Source of the DNA: an uncultured Mycoplasmatota bacterium
Lineage (GTDB): Bacteria > Bacillota_I > Bacilli_A > RF39 > UBA660
Direction: 5' to 3'
Length of the DNA stretch: 41,531 bases
NCBI GenBank assembly: GCA_900548725.1
Contig: URLV01000010.1
Location: 1 to 41,531 of the forward strand
Below the pieces are notes generated by a model. That model saw nothing but the letters and a program-made list of their open reading frames with translations. It did no database searches and was not told the origin of the DNA. Positions within the stretch are counted from its first letter, which is position 1. Each line of letters opens with the position of its first letter. Made by a program: the position numbers and the translations under genes. Shown here one piece after another: positions 16,454-25,582 of the stretch.

Positions 16454-17842
16454 TTAAATCTTTTTTATATATTTTTTAGAATCACTTAATTTTTTTACAA
16501 ATTCTTTGCTCTCTTTTAAACTAGAACGTTGAATATCAAGATATATTTTTAAAGATTCTTCTATAGATTTATCATTTATTTTGAATGGTTTACCAAAATT
16601 TAAGATTAATTTGTTTTCCATTTCCAATTCTTTTATCCACAAAACATTAATTGGTTGAACCCACGCATCATCACTTTTAGCAAGTGATAAGAAACTAGGT
16701 TCAAAAACACCAAAATCTTTAGTTTTATCTTTATTTGTAGTACCTTCTGGAAATATACCAATACATTGATTACTTTTTAAAAATAGTGACATATCTCTTA
16801 AAGATTTTATATTATTAGCATTAGGATTATCTCTTAACCTTTCAATTGGAAAATATTCGAATTTTTTAAAAGAATAAGAAGTAATTTTACACAACAAAGG
16901 ATTTTTACTATTATTAAATATACTATCTTCTGCATCGAAAAAACGTTTTAAAGCTGCCCAATGTATATTATTGTCTATAACACTAGTTATAACTAAAGGA
17001 TCTAATGTTGATTGATGATTTGGCGCAATAACTACTCCTTCATCATTAAAGTCAACTAAATTATCCATATTTAAAACTATTGGCTTAAATTTATTTAAAA
17101 TAATTGGAATAATAAGTCTTACTTTTTTGTAAAATTTATTAGAATCATAAATTCTATTAGAAATCGTAAATTTTTTATCTTTCAAAAGTTTATCAACAAC
17201 TTTGTCAACATTTACAAAATCATCTACTTTTTTTAACATTTTAGTTTCTTCAACGTCTTTATTATGATTACCATTTACACAAACAGTTTTAATTCCATTT
17301 TGATTCAAGACAGTTAAAATTTCAGGCTTATCATCAAATGCAATATCAGGTTTTGCTTCAATAATTCCTTTAACCTTATCCTTATCATTTTTATAAAAGA
17401 AAAAACTATCATAAGGAATATTTACTCCATTTAATCTATATTGCAAATAAGTAAACCTCCTAGAAATCCTACCAATTATATTATTTTCAGTTGTTTTAGC
17501 ACGACTTGTATGTACTTCAACTATATGTCCTTTTTTTATACATTCATTAATAAATTCACTAGTACCATCTCTAAATTTACCAAGTAAAGAAAATTTTACA
17601 AATCTTGGTAAATTAACCCAAAATTTATCCAATGCCTTTTTTGTATACTGTTTTGCTTCTTCTAAATTACAATTATATTTATTTGCAAAAAAAGTATTCA
17701 TATCTAAAATATCTTCTATTTCAAGCTTGTCAGGATAAACTACATCCATTCCATATTCATCTTTAAAATAAACATAAGCATTATCTCTAATAAATTTATT
17801 AAAATCAGTTAGTGTTCCATCTATATCAAATACTATTTTCAT
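16454..17842 (-). CDS. HAD phosphatase-PlsC acyltransferase fusion
   Basis: This protein of about 462 residues joins two enzymes. The N-terminal half (about 1-225) is a HAD-superfamily hydrolase: FDIDGTLTD carries the catalytic DxD, HTSR is motif II, and FDDKPE matches the motif IV acid pair. The C-terminal half (about 255-455) is a glycerolipid acyltransferase of the PlsC/LPLAT family: NHQSTLD is the NHx4D catalytic motif and FPEGTTN is block III, which holds the phosphate. A natural role would be in phospholipid synthesis, with acylation of lysophosphatidic acid and a phosphatase step on a related intermediate. HAD-PlsC fusions of another HAD type are known in actinobacteria. The second of two ATGs is favoured by spacing from the GGGGGG site. 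Confidence 0.85.
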   Translation of the reverse strand: MKIVFDIDGTLTDFNKFIRDNAYVYFKDEYGMDVVYPDKLEIEDILDMNTFFANKYNCNLEEAKQYTKKALDKFWVNLPRFVKFSLLGKFRDGTSEFINECIKKGHIVEVHTSRAKTTENNIIGRISRRFTYLQYRLNGVNIPYDSFFFYKNDKDKVKGIIEAKPDIAFDDKPEILTVLNQNGIKTVCVNGNHNKDVEETKMLKKVDDFVNVDKVVDKLLKDKKFTISNRIYDSNKFYKKVRLIIPIILNKFKPIVLNMDNLVDFNDEGVVIAPNHQSTLDPLVITSVIDNNIHWAALKRFFDAEDSIFNNSKNPLLCKITSYSFKKFEYFPIERLRDNPNANNIKSLRDMSLFLKSNQCIGIFPEGTTNKDKTKDFGVFEPSFLSLAKSDDAWVQPINVLWIKELEMENKLILNFGKPFKINDKSIEESLKIYLDIQRSSLKESKEFVKKLSDSKKYIKKI

Positions 17843-18017
17843 CATGAATCCCCCCTAAAAAGTATCAAATATTTTAAATTAACATAATTAAAATAACACA
17901 TTTATTGTCTAAAAATACAATTTTTATGTCTTAAATCATTATACAATTAAATAATATCATAATTTAAACGTAAAAAAAAGAACAAATTATAACAGATTTA
18001 ATATAAAACATTATAAT

Positions 18018-19283
18018 TTATAATCTTTTCATCAATAAATTTATATAAGTAAATTTAACATCTGAATTATTTTCATTATCTATTTTAGTTACTAAATGTA
18101 ACGTTGCTGGTCCATATATATCAACAACATTGGTTTCAGAAAAATTCATATCTACCGTAGTTCCTTTATTCAAAATGCAATCTAAATCACTTACTATTTC
18201 TCCAGTAGTTTCATTGTATAGATAAAATGAAGCTCCATTAGTTTCTGATACTCCAGATATTCTACCACATAAAGTAATTTCAAAAATACCAGTTCGTAAA
18301 ACATTTATATCTAAATTATTTGGTACTTCAATATCACTGCTAACACCAGGTATCATTCTCTTTGTATACACATTAACAGTTCCTGCTTTATCTGTATCTT
18401 GAAAACTAATAAATAAAATTGCACTATAAGCTGTTGGATTATAATAGGATGGTCCAGTAGGTCCTGTCGGACCAGGTAAACCTTGTATTCCCTGTATACC
18501 TTGTTCTCCTTTTTCACCTTTAGGAATATAGAAAGTTAAATGATGTATATTTCTATCAAAATCATCTTGCACACTTGCATCTTCATCACTTTCCACAGTT
18601 TCGGTTCCATCTATCACAATCACTTCACTTATACCTATTTCTCCAGGTAAACCTCTAGGTCCAATTGGCCCAATTGGACCAATTTCACCTTGCGGACCAA
18701 CTTCTCCTTGTAAACCAACATCTCCCTTATCTCCTTTATCACCTTTTGGAATCAAAAAATCAAATACATGATGATTACCCACAACATTTTCTAAAACTTG
18801 TGCTTCATTTCCCGCCTCGATTGTTTCAGTTCTACCTACTTCAATAGTAGCACTTTCTCCTGGAGGCCCTTCAATAACAGCTGTTTCTTTCCAAGAATTT
18901 GTTTCATGATCCCAAACTACTAAAGTTTTTTGAATTATATAACAATCTCCATCTTGAGCGACCGGATGCATTCTTTCTAATTCTTCCATCGTATCATAAG
19001 AACCTAATATTTTTAATCCAGTACCCGTAGGACCTTGAGGACCCGTTGCACCAGTAGCACCAACTAATCCTTGCACACCCTGTTCACCTTGAATTCCTTG
19101 TGGACCTATTGGCCCTTGGGGACCAGTTGGACCAGGTACACCTTGAATTCCTTGTGGACCTGTTGGTCCTACATCTCCCTTACAACCACGAGGTCCAATA
19201 GTACCACATACACCTATCTCACATAATCTTTTTTTTATTTCACCATTTTCAATTATTCTATTTATCTTATCATCAAAGTTCAT
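18018..19283 (-). CDS. Collagen-like (GXX repeat) surface or exosporium protein
   Basis: This 421-residue protein has a 26-residue N-terminal part, then collagen-like Gly-X-Y triplets at about 27-89, 181-218 and 256-279. Between them are a small globular insert (about 90-138, with SYDTMEELERMHP and DGDCYIIQ) and two copies of a beta-rich unit of about 38 residues ending in F-[LY]-IPKG (about 145-180 and 218-255). The unit is like those in phage tail fibres and bacterial collagen-like proteins. The C-terminal 135 residues look like a jelly-roll (BclA/C1q-like) trimer head. There is no signal peptide or anchor, as is usual for exosporium proteins assembled in the mother cell. GerQ in the same window supports a spore role. 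Confidence 0.85.
   Translation of the reverse strand: MNFDDKINRIIENGEIKKRLCEIGVCGTIGPRGCKGDVGPTGPQGIQGVPGPTGPQGPIGPQGIQGEQGVQGLVGATGATGPQGPTGTGLKILGSYDTMEELERMHPVAQDGDCYIIQKTLVVWDHETNSWKETAVIEGPPGESATIEVGRTETIEAGNEAQVLENVVGNHHVFDFLIPKGDKGDKGDVGLQGEVGPQGEIGPIGPIGPRGLPGEIGISEVIVIDGTETVESDEDASVQDDFDRNIHHLTFYIPKGEKGEQGIQGIQGLPGPTGPTGPSYYNPTAYSAILFISFQDTDKAGTVNVYTKRMIPGVSSDIEVPNNLDINVLRTGIFEITLCGRISGVSETNGASFYLYNETTGEIVSDLDCILNKGTTVDMNFSETNVVDIYGPATLHLVTKIDNENNSDVKFTYINLLMKRL
19085..19161. repeat. Short direct repeats inside the collagen-like gene
   Basis: A 23-base stretch at 19085-19107 recurs exactly at 19139-19161, a period of 54 bases (18 codons, six triplets). Such repeats let the collagen region grow or shrink by slippage or recombination and often vary between strains. 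Confidence 0.7.
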
Positions 19284-19331
19284 ATAATAACCTCCGATAT
19301 AACATTATATGTATAAATAAATTTTTTGTTT

Positions 19332-19355
19332 AAAAAAAGAAGACTAATTCTTCTT
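19332..19355 (-). terminator. Terminator after dedA-like gene
   Basis: On the minus strand AAGAAGA-ATTAG-TCTTCTT is followed by a run of Ts. It overlaps the end of the DedA gene. Confidence 0.75.
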
Positions 19356-19961
19356 ATTACTACGCTTTCTATAAAAGAAATAAATTCCTATAACAACAAT
19401 AATAAATAAAATTATTACAACAATATGTGAATATGTATCCAAAATACCAACTATTTTAGTCCAATTTTCACCAACTACACTACCAACAATTATTAACACC
19501 GTATTCCATATTAATGAACCAAACAACGTATATAATAAAAATTTTACCATAGACATCTCACTCATACCAGCTGGTATACTTATTAAACTACGTATTAAAG
19601 GAATAAACCTACAAAAAAACACAGTCTTATTACCCTTATTATCAAACCAACTATCTGCATTATCAATATCACTAACTTTAAGTCTAAGTATCTTACCTAG
19701 CTTACCTGATATCAATTTTTTCAACCTATCTTTATTAAAAATCTTACCAATATAATATAAAATTATAGCACCAAATATTGAACCTAACGTACTAGCAATT
19801 ATCATACCAACTATATTTAATTTAGTATATGTAGTCATAAATCCACCAAATAACAATATTACTTCACTCGGTATAGGTGGAAAAACATTTTCAATCATAA
19901 TAAGTAAAAAAACACCAATATATCCATACTTCCCCATAATAGACAAAATAATTTCTTGCAT
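19344..19961 (-). CDS. DedA-family membrane protein
   Basis: This 205-residue protein begins with the DedA signature: KYGYIGVFLLIMIENVFPPIPSE was read in parts, with the ENVFPPIPSE loop (about 24-33) carrying the conserved Glu and prolines. It then has GxxxG-rich helices, FCRFIPLIRSLISIPAG (read as FxRFIPxxRxxxxxxAG) near 118-134, and a C-terminal helix ending in basic residues. DedA proteins are thought to flip lipid carriers such as undecaprenyl phosphate or phosphatidylethanolamine across the membrane. Length is normal. The gene is alone, flanked by its own terminator. Confidence 0.93.
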   Translation of the reverse strand: MQEIILSIMGKYGYIGVFLLIMIENVFPPIPSEVILLFGGFMTTYTKLNIVGMIIASTLGSIFGAIILYYIGKIFNKDRLKKLISGKLGKILRLKVSDIDNADSWFDNKGNKTVFFCRFIPLIRSLISIPAGMSEMSMVKFLLYTLFGSLIWNTVLIIVGSVVGENWTKIVGILDTYSHIVVIILFIIVVIGIYFFYRKRSNKKN

Positions 19962-20017
19962 AAACTATCTCCCATCTAAAAATATTATATTATATTTTTT
20001 CTTTAAAAAAAGAATAA

Positions 20018-20440
20018 TTACATACTATAAAAATTATACTTCCCATCTTTCTTTATTAACCTAAATTCATTATCAATAATACTCTTATTAGCAGCAATAT
20101 TACTTCTTTCAGTTTGAATTATAACATTTCTACAATAACATAAAATACTTTCTCTTAACATTCTCAAAGCCATTGTACCATATCCTTTATTTCTATACAT
20201 TGATAATATTCCCATATCTACTTCATATATATTATTTTTATCAACAACATTAATAAATCCAATTCGAACACCATTTAAACAAATAAAACATGCATAACAA
20301 CTATTTAATAATCTACTTTTTATATTATTTCCAACACCAAAAGTATTTAAAAGTAAATTATCTTCACTAATAATACCAATTATTTGATATAAGTCACAAT
20401 TTTCTATCTTTCTTAATTCTATCACATATATCACAACCAA
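20018..20440 (-). CDS. GNAT-family N-acetyltransferase
   Basis: This protein of about 140 residues or slightly less shows the late GNAT elements: EVDMGILSMYRNKGYGTMALRML contains the acetyl-CoA pyrophosphate loop (R-N-K-G-Y-G-T, near residues 82-88), then IIQTERSNIAANKSI near 108-122, which is the conserved Asn region. The substrate cannot be told. The start is unsure: TTG at 20440 gives the full length and an internal GTG at 20425 is equally likely; neither has a strong ribosome site. Confidence 0.75.
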   Translation of the reverse strand: MVVIYVIELRKIENCDLYQIIGIISEDNLLLNTFGVGNNIKSRLLNSCYACFICLNGVRIGFINVVDKNNIYEVDMGILSMYRNKGYGTMALRMLRESILCYCRNVIIQTERSNIAANKSIIDNEFRLIKKDGKYNFYSM

Positions 20441-20476
20441 ACTGTAATTTATGATAACATATAAAATATAAAAAAT

Positions 20477-20881
20477 CTATAATTCCATTAAATTACTATT
20501 ATATACATTATTAATATTTTCTAAAGTAGAATCATTAGTTTTTTCATAATATCCAAAATTTATTATCAAAGATATAAATAATATAAAGAAAATCATTTCT
20601 ATTACTCCAATGATCATACCAATTATACTTAATATAAAACCAGTACCGTAACTACCACTTTCTTTTTTATATTTATTTCCATAAATCAAACTAATAATAC
20701 CAGGTATAAAACCAACAACGCTTAGAAACATACTACATATTAAACATATTATACCTAATACTAAACTAGTTTCTTTATATCCACTACTTGTCACACTATT
20801 CTTAATATCCAATTTATTACCACAATTATAACAATATTTATTACTATTTTTATTTTCTACACCACATTTAGAACAATACAT
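20477..20881 (-). CDS. Zinc-ribbon DUF4190-like membrane protein
   Basis: This 134-residue protein has an N-terminal zinc ribbon (CSKC at about 3-6, CYNC at 17-20) and, after a short linker, two hydrophobic hairpins: LVLGIICLICSM to GIISLIYG and FILSIIGMIIGVIEMIFFILF. This is the usual plan of DUF4190-type small membrane proteins, whose function is unknown. It lies eight bases after the dCMP deaminase gene on the same strand and may be cotranscribed with it. Confidence 0.7.
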   Translation of the reverse strand: MYCSKCGVENKNSNKYCYNCGNKLDIKNSVTSSGYKETSLVLGIICLICSMFLSVVGFIPGIISLIYGNKYKKESGSYGTGFILSIIGMIIGVIEMIFFILFISLIINFGYYEKTNDSTLENINNVYNSNLMEL

Positions 20882-20889
20882 ATTATCAC

Positions 20890-21393
20890 CTAATCTAAAT
20901 TAATTACTATATTTTTACTTTGACCATCAAATTGTCTATATTTAACACCACAAACATCAAATATTTTTTTACTAACAACAGTTGCATCAGTACCATGATA
21001 TTTATCAGATAAATATATTACTTCTTTAATCCCACTTTGTACTACTACTTTAGCACATTCATTACATGGAAATAATGTTACATATAATTTAGAACCAACT
21101 AAGTCACTTCTACTACCTCCATAATTTAGTATAGCATTTAATTCAGAATGACATACATAAAAATATTTAGTATCTTTAGGATCACCTTCTCTATCCCAAG
21201 GAAATACATCATCTTTATATCCATTCGGAGCACCATTATACCCAATTGATAATATTCTATTGTCTTTGCTAACTATACAAGCACCAACTCTAGTATTAGG
21301 ATCTTTACTTCTCATAGTTGATAAAACAGCAATTCCCATAAAATATTCATCCCAACTTAAATAATCTTTATTTTGTTTATTTAATTTTTTCAT
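20890..21393 (-). CDS. Deoxycytidylate (dCMP) deaminase, ComEB-type
   Basis: This 167-residue zinc deaminase has HSELNAI (HxE: zinc His and catalytic Glu, about 81-87) and PCNEC (PCxxC zinc Cys pair, about 109-113), preceded by NTRVGACIV and GYNGAPNG, the hallmarks of the dCMP deaminase/ComEB group. It turns dCMP into dUMP, feeding thymidylate synthesis. Length is normal. Despite the ComEB name there is no other competence gene here. The ATG follows a weak GGAGATG site. Confidence 0.9.
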   Translation of the reverse strand: MKKLNKQNKDYLSWDEYFMGIAVLSTMRSKDPNTRVGACIVSKDNRILSIGYNGAPNGYKDDVFPWDREGDPKDTKYFYVCHSELNAILNYGGSRSDLVGSKLYVTLFPCNECAKVVVQSGIKEVIYLSDKYHGTDATVVSKKIFDVCGVKYRQFDGQSKNIVINLD

Positions 21394-21441
21394 AACTACA
21401 CATCTCCAATATAAGTATATAATGTCTATAAGTTTTTAACA

Positions 21442-21466
21442 AGAAAAAAAGATGTACTTGACATCC
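21442..21466 (-). terminator. Terminator after the small membrane protein gene
   Basis: On the minus strand GATGT-CAAGT-ACATC is followed by seven Ts. It ends transcription of the gene at 21487-21747. Confidence 0.7.
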
Positions 21467-21486
21467 TATTAAACGAAACAATCAAT

Positions 21487-21747
21487 TTATTTTTTTACTA
21501 AATTAACTATAGAAATAATTAACAATAAAAACAACAATAATGCTATGTACCAAAAATGCATTAATAAAAGAAACAAAGTATATAATGAAATCTTAAATGC
21601 TTCAAAACCATAAATAGCATCACATTCTCCCATGCAAAATAACGGTTCAGTACCAAAAATTGACACATACAATCCATATAAAATAGTTAATATAATAGGA
21701 CTCAAACATAAAATTATAATAACCTTCCACAATAAATTATTTTTCAT
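21487..21747 (-). CDS. Small two- or three-helix membrane protein (86 aa)
   Basis: I do not recognise this protein. It has a first hydrophobic helix (about 6-28, LWKVIIILCLSPIILTILYG), a short polar stretch with two Cys (CMGECD) that would face outside, and a second long hydrophobic region (about 50-82), ending VNLVKK. The paired Cys could form a disulfide. It lies between the terminators of pheT and itself, so it is a single-gene unit. Confidence 0.6.
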   Translation of the reverse strand: MKNNLLWKVIIILCLSPIILTILYGLYVSIFGTEPLFCMGECDAIYGFEAFKISLYTLFLLLMHFWYIALLLFLLLIISIVNLVKK

Positions 21748-21786
21748 TCACACCTCTTACTACTCTCTATCATAAATAAATCATAT

Positions 21787-21813
21787 CAAAAAAAGTGATA
21801 TATTTCAATCACT
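21787..21813 (-). terminator. Terminator of the pheST operon
   Basis: On the minus strand AGTGAT (21813-21808) pairs with ATCACT (21799-21794), followed by seven Ts, 25 bases after the pheT stop. Confidence 0.8.
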
Positions 21814-21837
21814 ATTTCATGGTTTTAGTTTATATAA

Positions 21838-24210
21838 TTATTTATCCCTAACACTAGCATTTAATTTATTTTCTACATCTCTTATAATATTATTAAATAT
21901 TAACATAACTTCATCTTCAGTTAAAGTACGATTATTATCTCTAAAAGTTAAATTATAAGCAATACTCTTTTTATCATTACCAACTTTATCTCCAACATAA
22001 ACATCAAATACATTAATATCAGTTAATAACTTACCACCAGTTTTCTTTATAACTTTCTCTATTTCTAAACTAGTAATATTTTTATCAACAACAAATGCTA
22101 AATCTTTTTCTATTGATGGAAATTTAGGAATATCTTTATAAGTCATTCTAGTAGGATGTAAACTTAATAATTTATCTAAATTAATTTCAAAAACAAATAT
22201 ATCTTTCTTACTAACACTAGGATGTAATTTACCTATAATACCTATCTTCATTCCTTGAACGATTATATTAGCACTAACACCAGGATGTAATTCTTTAGGT
22301 AATTCACCCTTTATATCCAAACTATATCTACCATTAAATCCTAAGAAATCTAAACATTCTTCAACTATACCTTTTAATATGTAGAAATTAACATTTTTAT
22401 TATTTAATCCATCATAATAATTACCAGACATCAATATTGCTAAATTATTATTTTCTTTATAAATTCCATCTTCTTTATAAAATGATTTACCTATCTCAAA
22501 TATAGAAATGTCATTATTATTTCTAGCACTATTATAATCATATATTTGTTTTAAAGAATAAAGTAAACTATATCTTAAAGTATTTCTATCTTCACTCATA
22601 GGATCAGCCAAACTTATAGGAGTAAATTCATCTACAGTATATTTTTTTACTTCACTTAATGGTATCAAAGAATAAGATAATGTTTCATTTAAACCTAAAT
22701 CTACTAATTTATTTTTTAATGCTCTTTTAGTCTTATCATAATATCCTAATTTAGATTCAAATACAGGTAATTTACCAACAATCTTATCCATACCATATAT
22801 TCTTCCAACTTCTTCAATTAAATCTTCTTCAATTTTTATATCTAATCTACGTGTTGGAACAACTACTTCTAAAATATCATTTTTCTTATTAACATCAAAT
22901 CCTAAAGATTTAAAAATACAAATTATATCTTCTTCACTTATATCAATTCCCAAAACTCTACATATCTTTTCTTTAGTTATATTAATAACTTTATCTTCTT
23001 TATCAGTAGTATCATAAATAATAGTATCAGATAAAATACTAGCATCAGCATATTTTTCTAATAAATGACATGCTCTATCAATAGCCATATAAGTACGTTT
23101 AGGGTCTATTCCTTTTTCAAATCTATTACTTGCTTCACTTCTTAATATTTTCTTAGAAGTTTTACGTATCTTAACACTATCAAATATAGCAGATTCAATT
23201 ATAATATTTTTAGTATCTTCTTCTACTTCAGTAGATAATCCACCCATTACTCCAGCAAGTCCTACTGATTCTTTTTCATTAGCAATAACAATATCTTCAC
23301 TAGTTAAAGTTCTTAATGTATTATCTAATGTAGTTAAATTCTCTCCATCAGTAGCATTTCTAACAATTATCTTATTACCTAATCTATCTGCATCATAGAA
23401 ATGTAATGGTTGTCCTGTTTCTAACATAACATAATTAGAAATATCTACTACATTATTTATTGGTCTAATTCCACTAGCGATTAATCTATTTTTTATAAAA
23501 TCAGGACTTTCACATATCTTAACATTTTTAACTTTCTTTGCTAAAAACAAAGTACAATCATCAGTTTTAACTTCTACATCAAATTCATTTTTAACAGATT
23601 CATCTATTTCATTATATTTTAAATCAATATCTTTTACTTGTTTCTTATAAATAGCACCTAATTCATAAGCCATACCTAATATACTTAACAAATCTCCTCT
23701 GTTACTAGTAAGTTCAAAATCAATTACTTCATCATCTAAACCTAATAATTTTATTGGATCACTACCAACTTCTGCATCAACAAAAAGTTCATGTATTCCA
23801 TTCTTATCTTTATCACTTAAGAACTTGTTATCTAAACCTAATTCTTGAATAGAGCATAACATACCATTACTTTCTACACCACGAATTACACCACGTTTTA
23901 TTTCACCACCAGGTAATTTTGCCCCAGGTAGAGCAACTATAACTTTTATGCCTTTACGTACATTTGGAGCACCACATACAATATTTAATATTTCATTTCC
24001 AACATTAACCTTGCAAACATGTAAATGGTCACTATCAGGATGTGCATCACACGATAAAACTTCACCAACTACTAAATTAGTAGCGCTAATTAAGTTTCCA
24101 GCACTATCATATTCATTACCAACACCAGTCATATCTTCAGCAATTTGTTTAATATCTAAATCATTTGGTAAATCTATATAATCACTTACAAATTTTCTAC
24201 TTAACAACAT
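21838..24210 (-). CDS. pheT: Phenylalanine-tRNA ligase beta subunit
   Basis: This 790-residue subunit of the alpha2-beta2 enzyme charges tRNA-Phe. The domains are all present in order: an N-terminal tRNA-binding OB fold (about 40-150; VVGEVLSCDAHPDSDHLHVC in part), the B3/B4 editing domain (about 210-390, with SNRFEKGIDP), B5 (about 400-470), the synthetase-like core (about 480-680) and the C-terminal ferredoxin-like anticodon-binding domain (about 695-788, PSIEKDLAFVVD). Length is normal for the bacterial long form. Its ATG overlaps the pheS stop by one base (TAATG), so the subunits are made in step. A tRNA-Phe-responsive T-box lies ahead of pheS. Confidence 0.97.
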   Translation of the reverse strand: MLLSRKFVSDYIDLPNDLDIKQIAEDMTGVGNEYDSAGNLISATNLVVGEVLSCDAHPDSDHLHVCKVNVGNEILNIVCGAPNVRKGIKVIVALPGAKLPGGEIKRGVIRGVESNGMLCSIQELGLDNKFLSDKDKNGIHELFVDAEVGSDPIKLLGLDDEVIDFELTSNRGDLLSILGMAYELGAIYKKQVKDIDLKYNEIDESVKNEFDVEVKTDDCTLFLAKKVKNVKICESPDFIKNRLIASGIRPINNVVDISNYVMLETGQPLHFYDADRLGNKIIVRNATDGENLTTLDNTLRTLTSEDIVIANEKESVGLAGVMGGLSTEVEEDTKNIIIESAIFDSVKIRKTSKKILRSEASNRFEKGIDPKRTYMAIDRACHLLEKYADASILSDTIIYDTTDKEDKVINITKEKICRVLGIDISEEDIICIFKSLGFDVNKKNDILEVVVPTRRLDIKIEEDLIEEVGRIYGMDKIVGKLPVFESKLGYYDKTKRALKNKLVDLGLNETLSYSLIPLSEVKKYTVDEFTPISLADPMSEDRNTLRYSLLYSLKQIYDYNSARNNNDISIFEIGKSFYKEDGIYKENNNLAILMSGNYYDGLNNKNVNFYILKGIVEECLDFLGFNGRYSLDIKGELPKELHPGVSANIIVQGMKIGIIGKLHPSVSKKDIFVFEINLDKLLSLHPTRMTYKDIPKFPSIEKDLAFVVDKNITSLEIEKVIKKTGGKLLTDINVFDVYVGDKVGNDKKSIAYNLTFRDNNRTLTEDEVMLIFNNIIRDVENKLNASVRDK

Positions 24211-25259
24211 TAGTCTTCATCCTTTCTATCAAATTGATTTAAAAACCTTATATCATTTCCATAAATAGTTCTAATATCAGGAATACCATATTTAAACATC
24301 GCAAATCTATCTAATCCAGTACCAAATGCAAATCCTTGATAAACTTTACTATCATATCCACACATTTCTAAAACATTAGGATGTACCATTCCAGCACCTA
24401 ATACTTCAATCCATCCAGTTTGTTTACATAAATTACATCCTTTACCACTACATTTAAAGCAAGATACATCTACTTCAACACTAGGTTCAGTAAATGGAAA
24501 GAAACTAGGTCTAAATCTAACTTTAGTTTTTTCTCCCAATATTTTTTTACAAAATAATTCAAGAGTTCCCTTTAAATCAGCCATAGAAACATTTTTATCA
24601 ATTACTAAACCTTCTATTTGCATAAATTGATGACTATGTGTAGCATCTTCATCTCTTCTATATACTTTTCCAGGACAAACAATTCTTAAAGGACCTTTTT
24701 CTTTATTAGCTTCCATTGCTCTAACTTGTGCTGTGGATGTTTGACTTCTTATTAAAAATCTTTCATATTCATCCTTTAAATAAAAAGTATCTTGAGCATC
24801 ACGTGCAGGATGTCCTTTTGGTAAATTTAATTTTTGGAAACAATTTTCATCACTTTCAACTTCAGGTCCATCATAAACTGTATATCCCATAGATGTAAAT
24901 ATATCTTCAAATTCTTCTTGAATTCTAGTCATTGGATGTTTGCTACCTCTTTTAATTTTTTCACTAGGTAAAGTAACATCTATTCTTTCACTTTCTAATT
25001 TTAAATTTATTTCATTAGTAGTAATAATTTCTAATAATTCATTATAAAAATCATTAAATGTATTTCTAATCTCATTAACTTTTATACCAAATTCTTTCTT
25101 CTCTTCATTAGGTATCTCTTTTATTAATTGTTGTATTAAAGTAATCTTACCATTCTTACTCATATAAATATTCTTTAATTCATCTAATTCTTTTCTATTA
25201 TCAACTTTAGTTAAACTTTTAACTTCTTTTAATAATTCTTCTAACTTATCATTATACAT
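24210..25259 (-). CDS. pheS: Phenylalanine-tRNA ligase alpha subunit
   Basis: This 349-residue catalytic subunit has an N-terminal coiled coil (about 1-85), then the class II core. Motif 2 is VYRRDEDATHSHQF (about 201-214), and motif 3 is GFAFGTGLDRFAMF (about 311-324), followed by the FPDIR-type end GIPDIR. A Cys cluster CFKCSGKGCNLC near residue 270 looks like a zinc-binding insert seen in some Firmicute PheS proteins. It is first in the pheST operon behind a T-box leader, with CTCTC/GAGAGGAAG as ribosome site a few bases before the ATG. Confidence 0.97.
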   Translation of the reverse strand: MYNDKLEELLKEVKSLTKVDNRKELDELKNIYMSKNGKITLIQQLIKEIPNEEKKEFGIKVNEIRNTFNDFYNELLEIITTNEINLKLESERIDVTLPSEKIKRGSKHPMTRIQEEFEDIFTSMGYTVYDGPEVESDENCFQKLNLPKGHPARDAQDTFYLKDEYERFLIRSQTSTAQVRAMEANKEKGPLRIVCPGKVYRRDEDATHSHQFMQIEGLVIDKNVSMADLKGTLELFCKKILGEKTKVRFRPSFFPFTEPSVEVDVSCFKCSGKGCNLCKQTGWIEVLGAGMVHPNVLEMCGYDSKVYQGFAFGTGLDRFAMFKYGIPDIRTIYGNDIRFLNQFDRKDED

Positions 25260-25285
25260 AATATCTTCCTCTCTTTCTTATATTA

Positions 25286-25500
25286 AAAAACAGTACTCCA
25301 TCCATAAAGGACGAAACACTGTTTAAATTCCGCGGTACCACCTTTGTTCTAGTAAAACTAGCACTCATATTCTTAACGTGAATTAACGATTAACACTCCT
25401 ATGTTGAAATTTATTTTATATTATCAATATAATTGCTCCCAGCTAATAACAATTACTCTCTTAAATGAACTTATATAAAATACTAAGACATAATCAATGT
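25286..25500 (-). promoter_or_regulatory. T-box riboswitch, specifier UUC (Phe)
   Basis: On the minus strand the leader carries the invariant T-box AAGGTGGTACCGCGG (about 25345-25331), whose UGG pairs with the uncharged tRNA end. Upstream is a stem I region with an AGAGAGTA start and a GGGA element, and a UUC at 25408-25406 followed by A in the expected specifier position. A terminator with GTTTCGTCC/GGATGGAGTAC arms and a run of Ts (about 25327-25286) follows. Uncharged tRNA-Phe should favour the antiterminator and turn on pheST. The T-box itself is beyond doubt; exact stem I limits are approximate. Confidence 0.93.
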
Positions 25501-25512
25501 ATTACATGTGTT

Positions 25513-25541
25513 ATTTTAGCACAATTATTTATTCAAAACAA
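25513..25541 (-). promoter_or_regulatory. Promoter of the T-box-pheST operon
   Basis: On the minus strand TTGTTT (25541-25536) and TAAAAT (25518-25513) are 17 bases apart, and TG precedes the -10 by one base, giving an extended -10. Transcription would start near 25506, at the beginning of the T-box leader. Confidence 0.65.
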
Positions 25542-25552
25542 GTATATTATAA

Positions 25553-25582
25553 TAAAAAAAGTATTGAATTTAATCAACACTT
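25553..25582 (-). terminator. Terminator after the DUF975 gene
   Basis: On the minus strand AAGTGTTGA pairs with TCAATACTT (one G-U pair), followed by seven Ts. It overlaps the DUF975 stop codon. Confidence 0.75.

Noticed and set aside
18600..18850. Open frames on the plus strand opposite the collagen-like gene
   Set aside because: They are the antisense of Gly-Pro-rich codons, which rarely give stops, and have no ribosome site.
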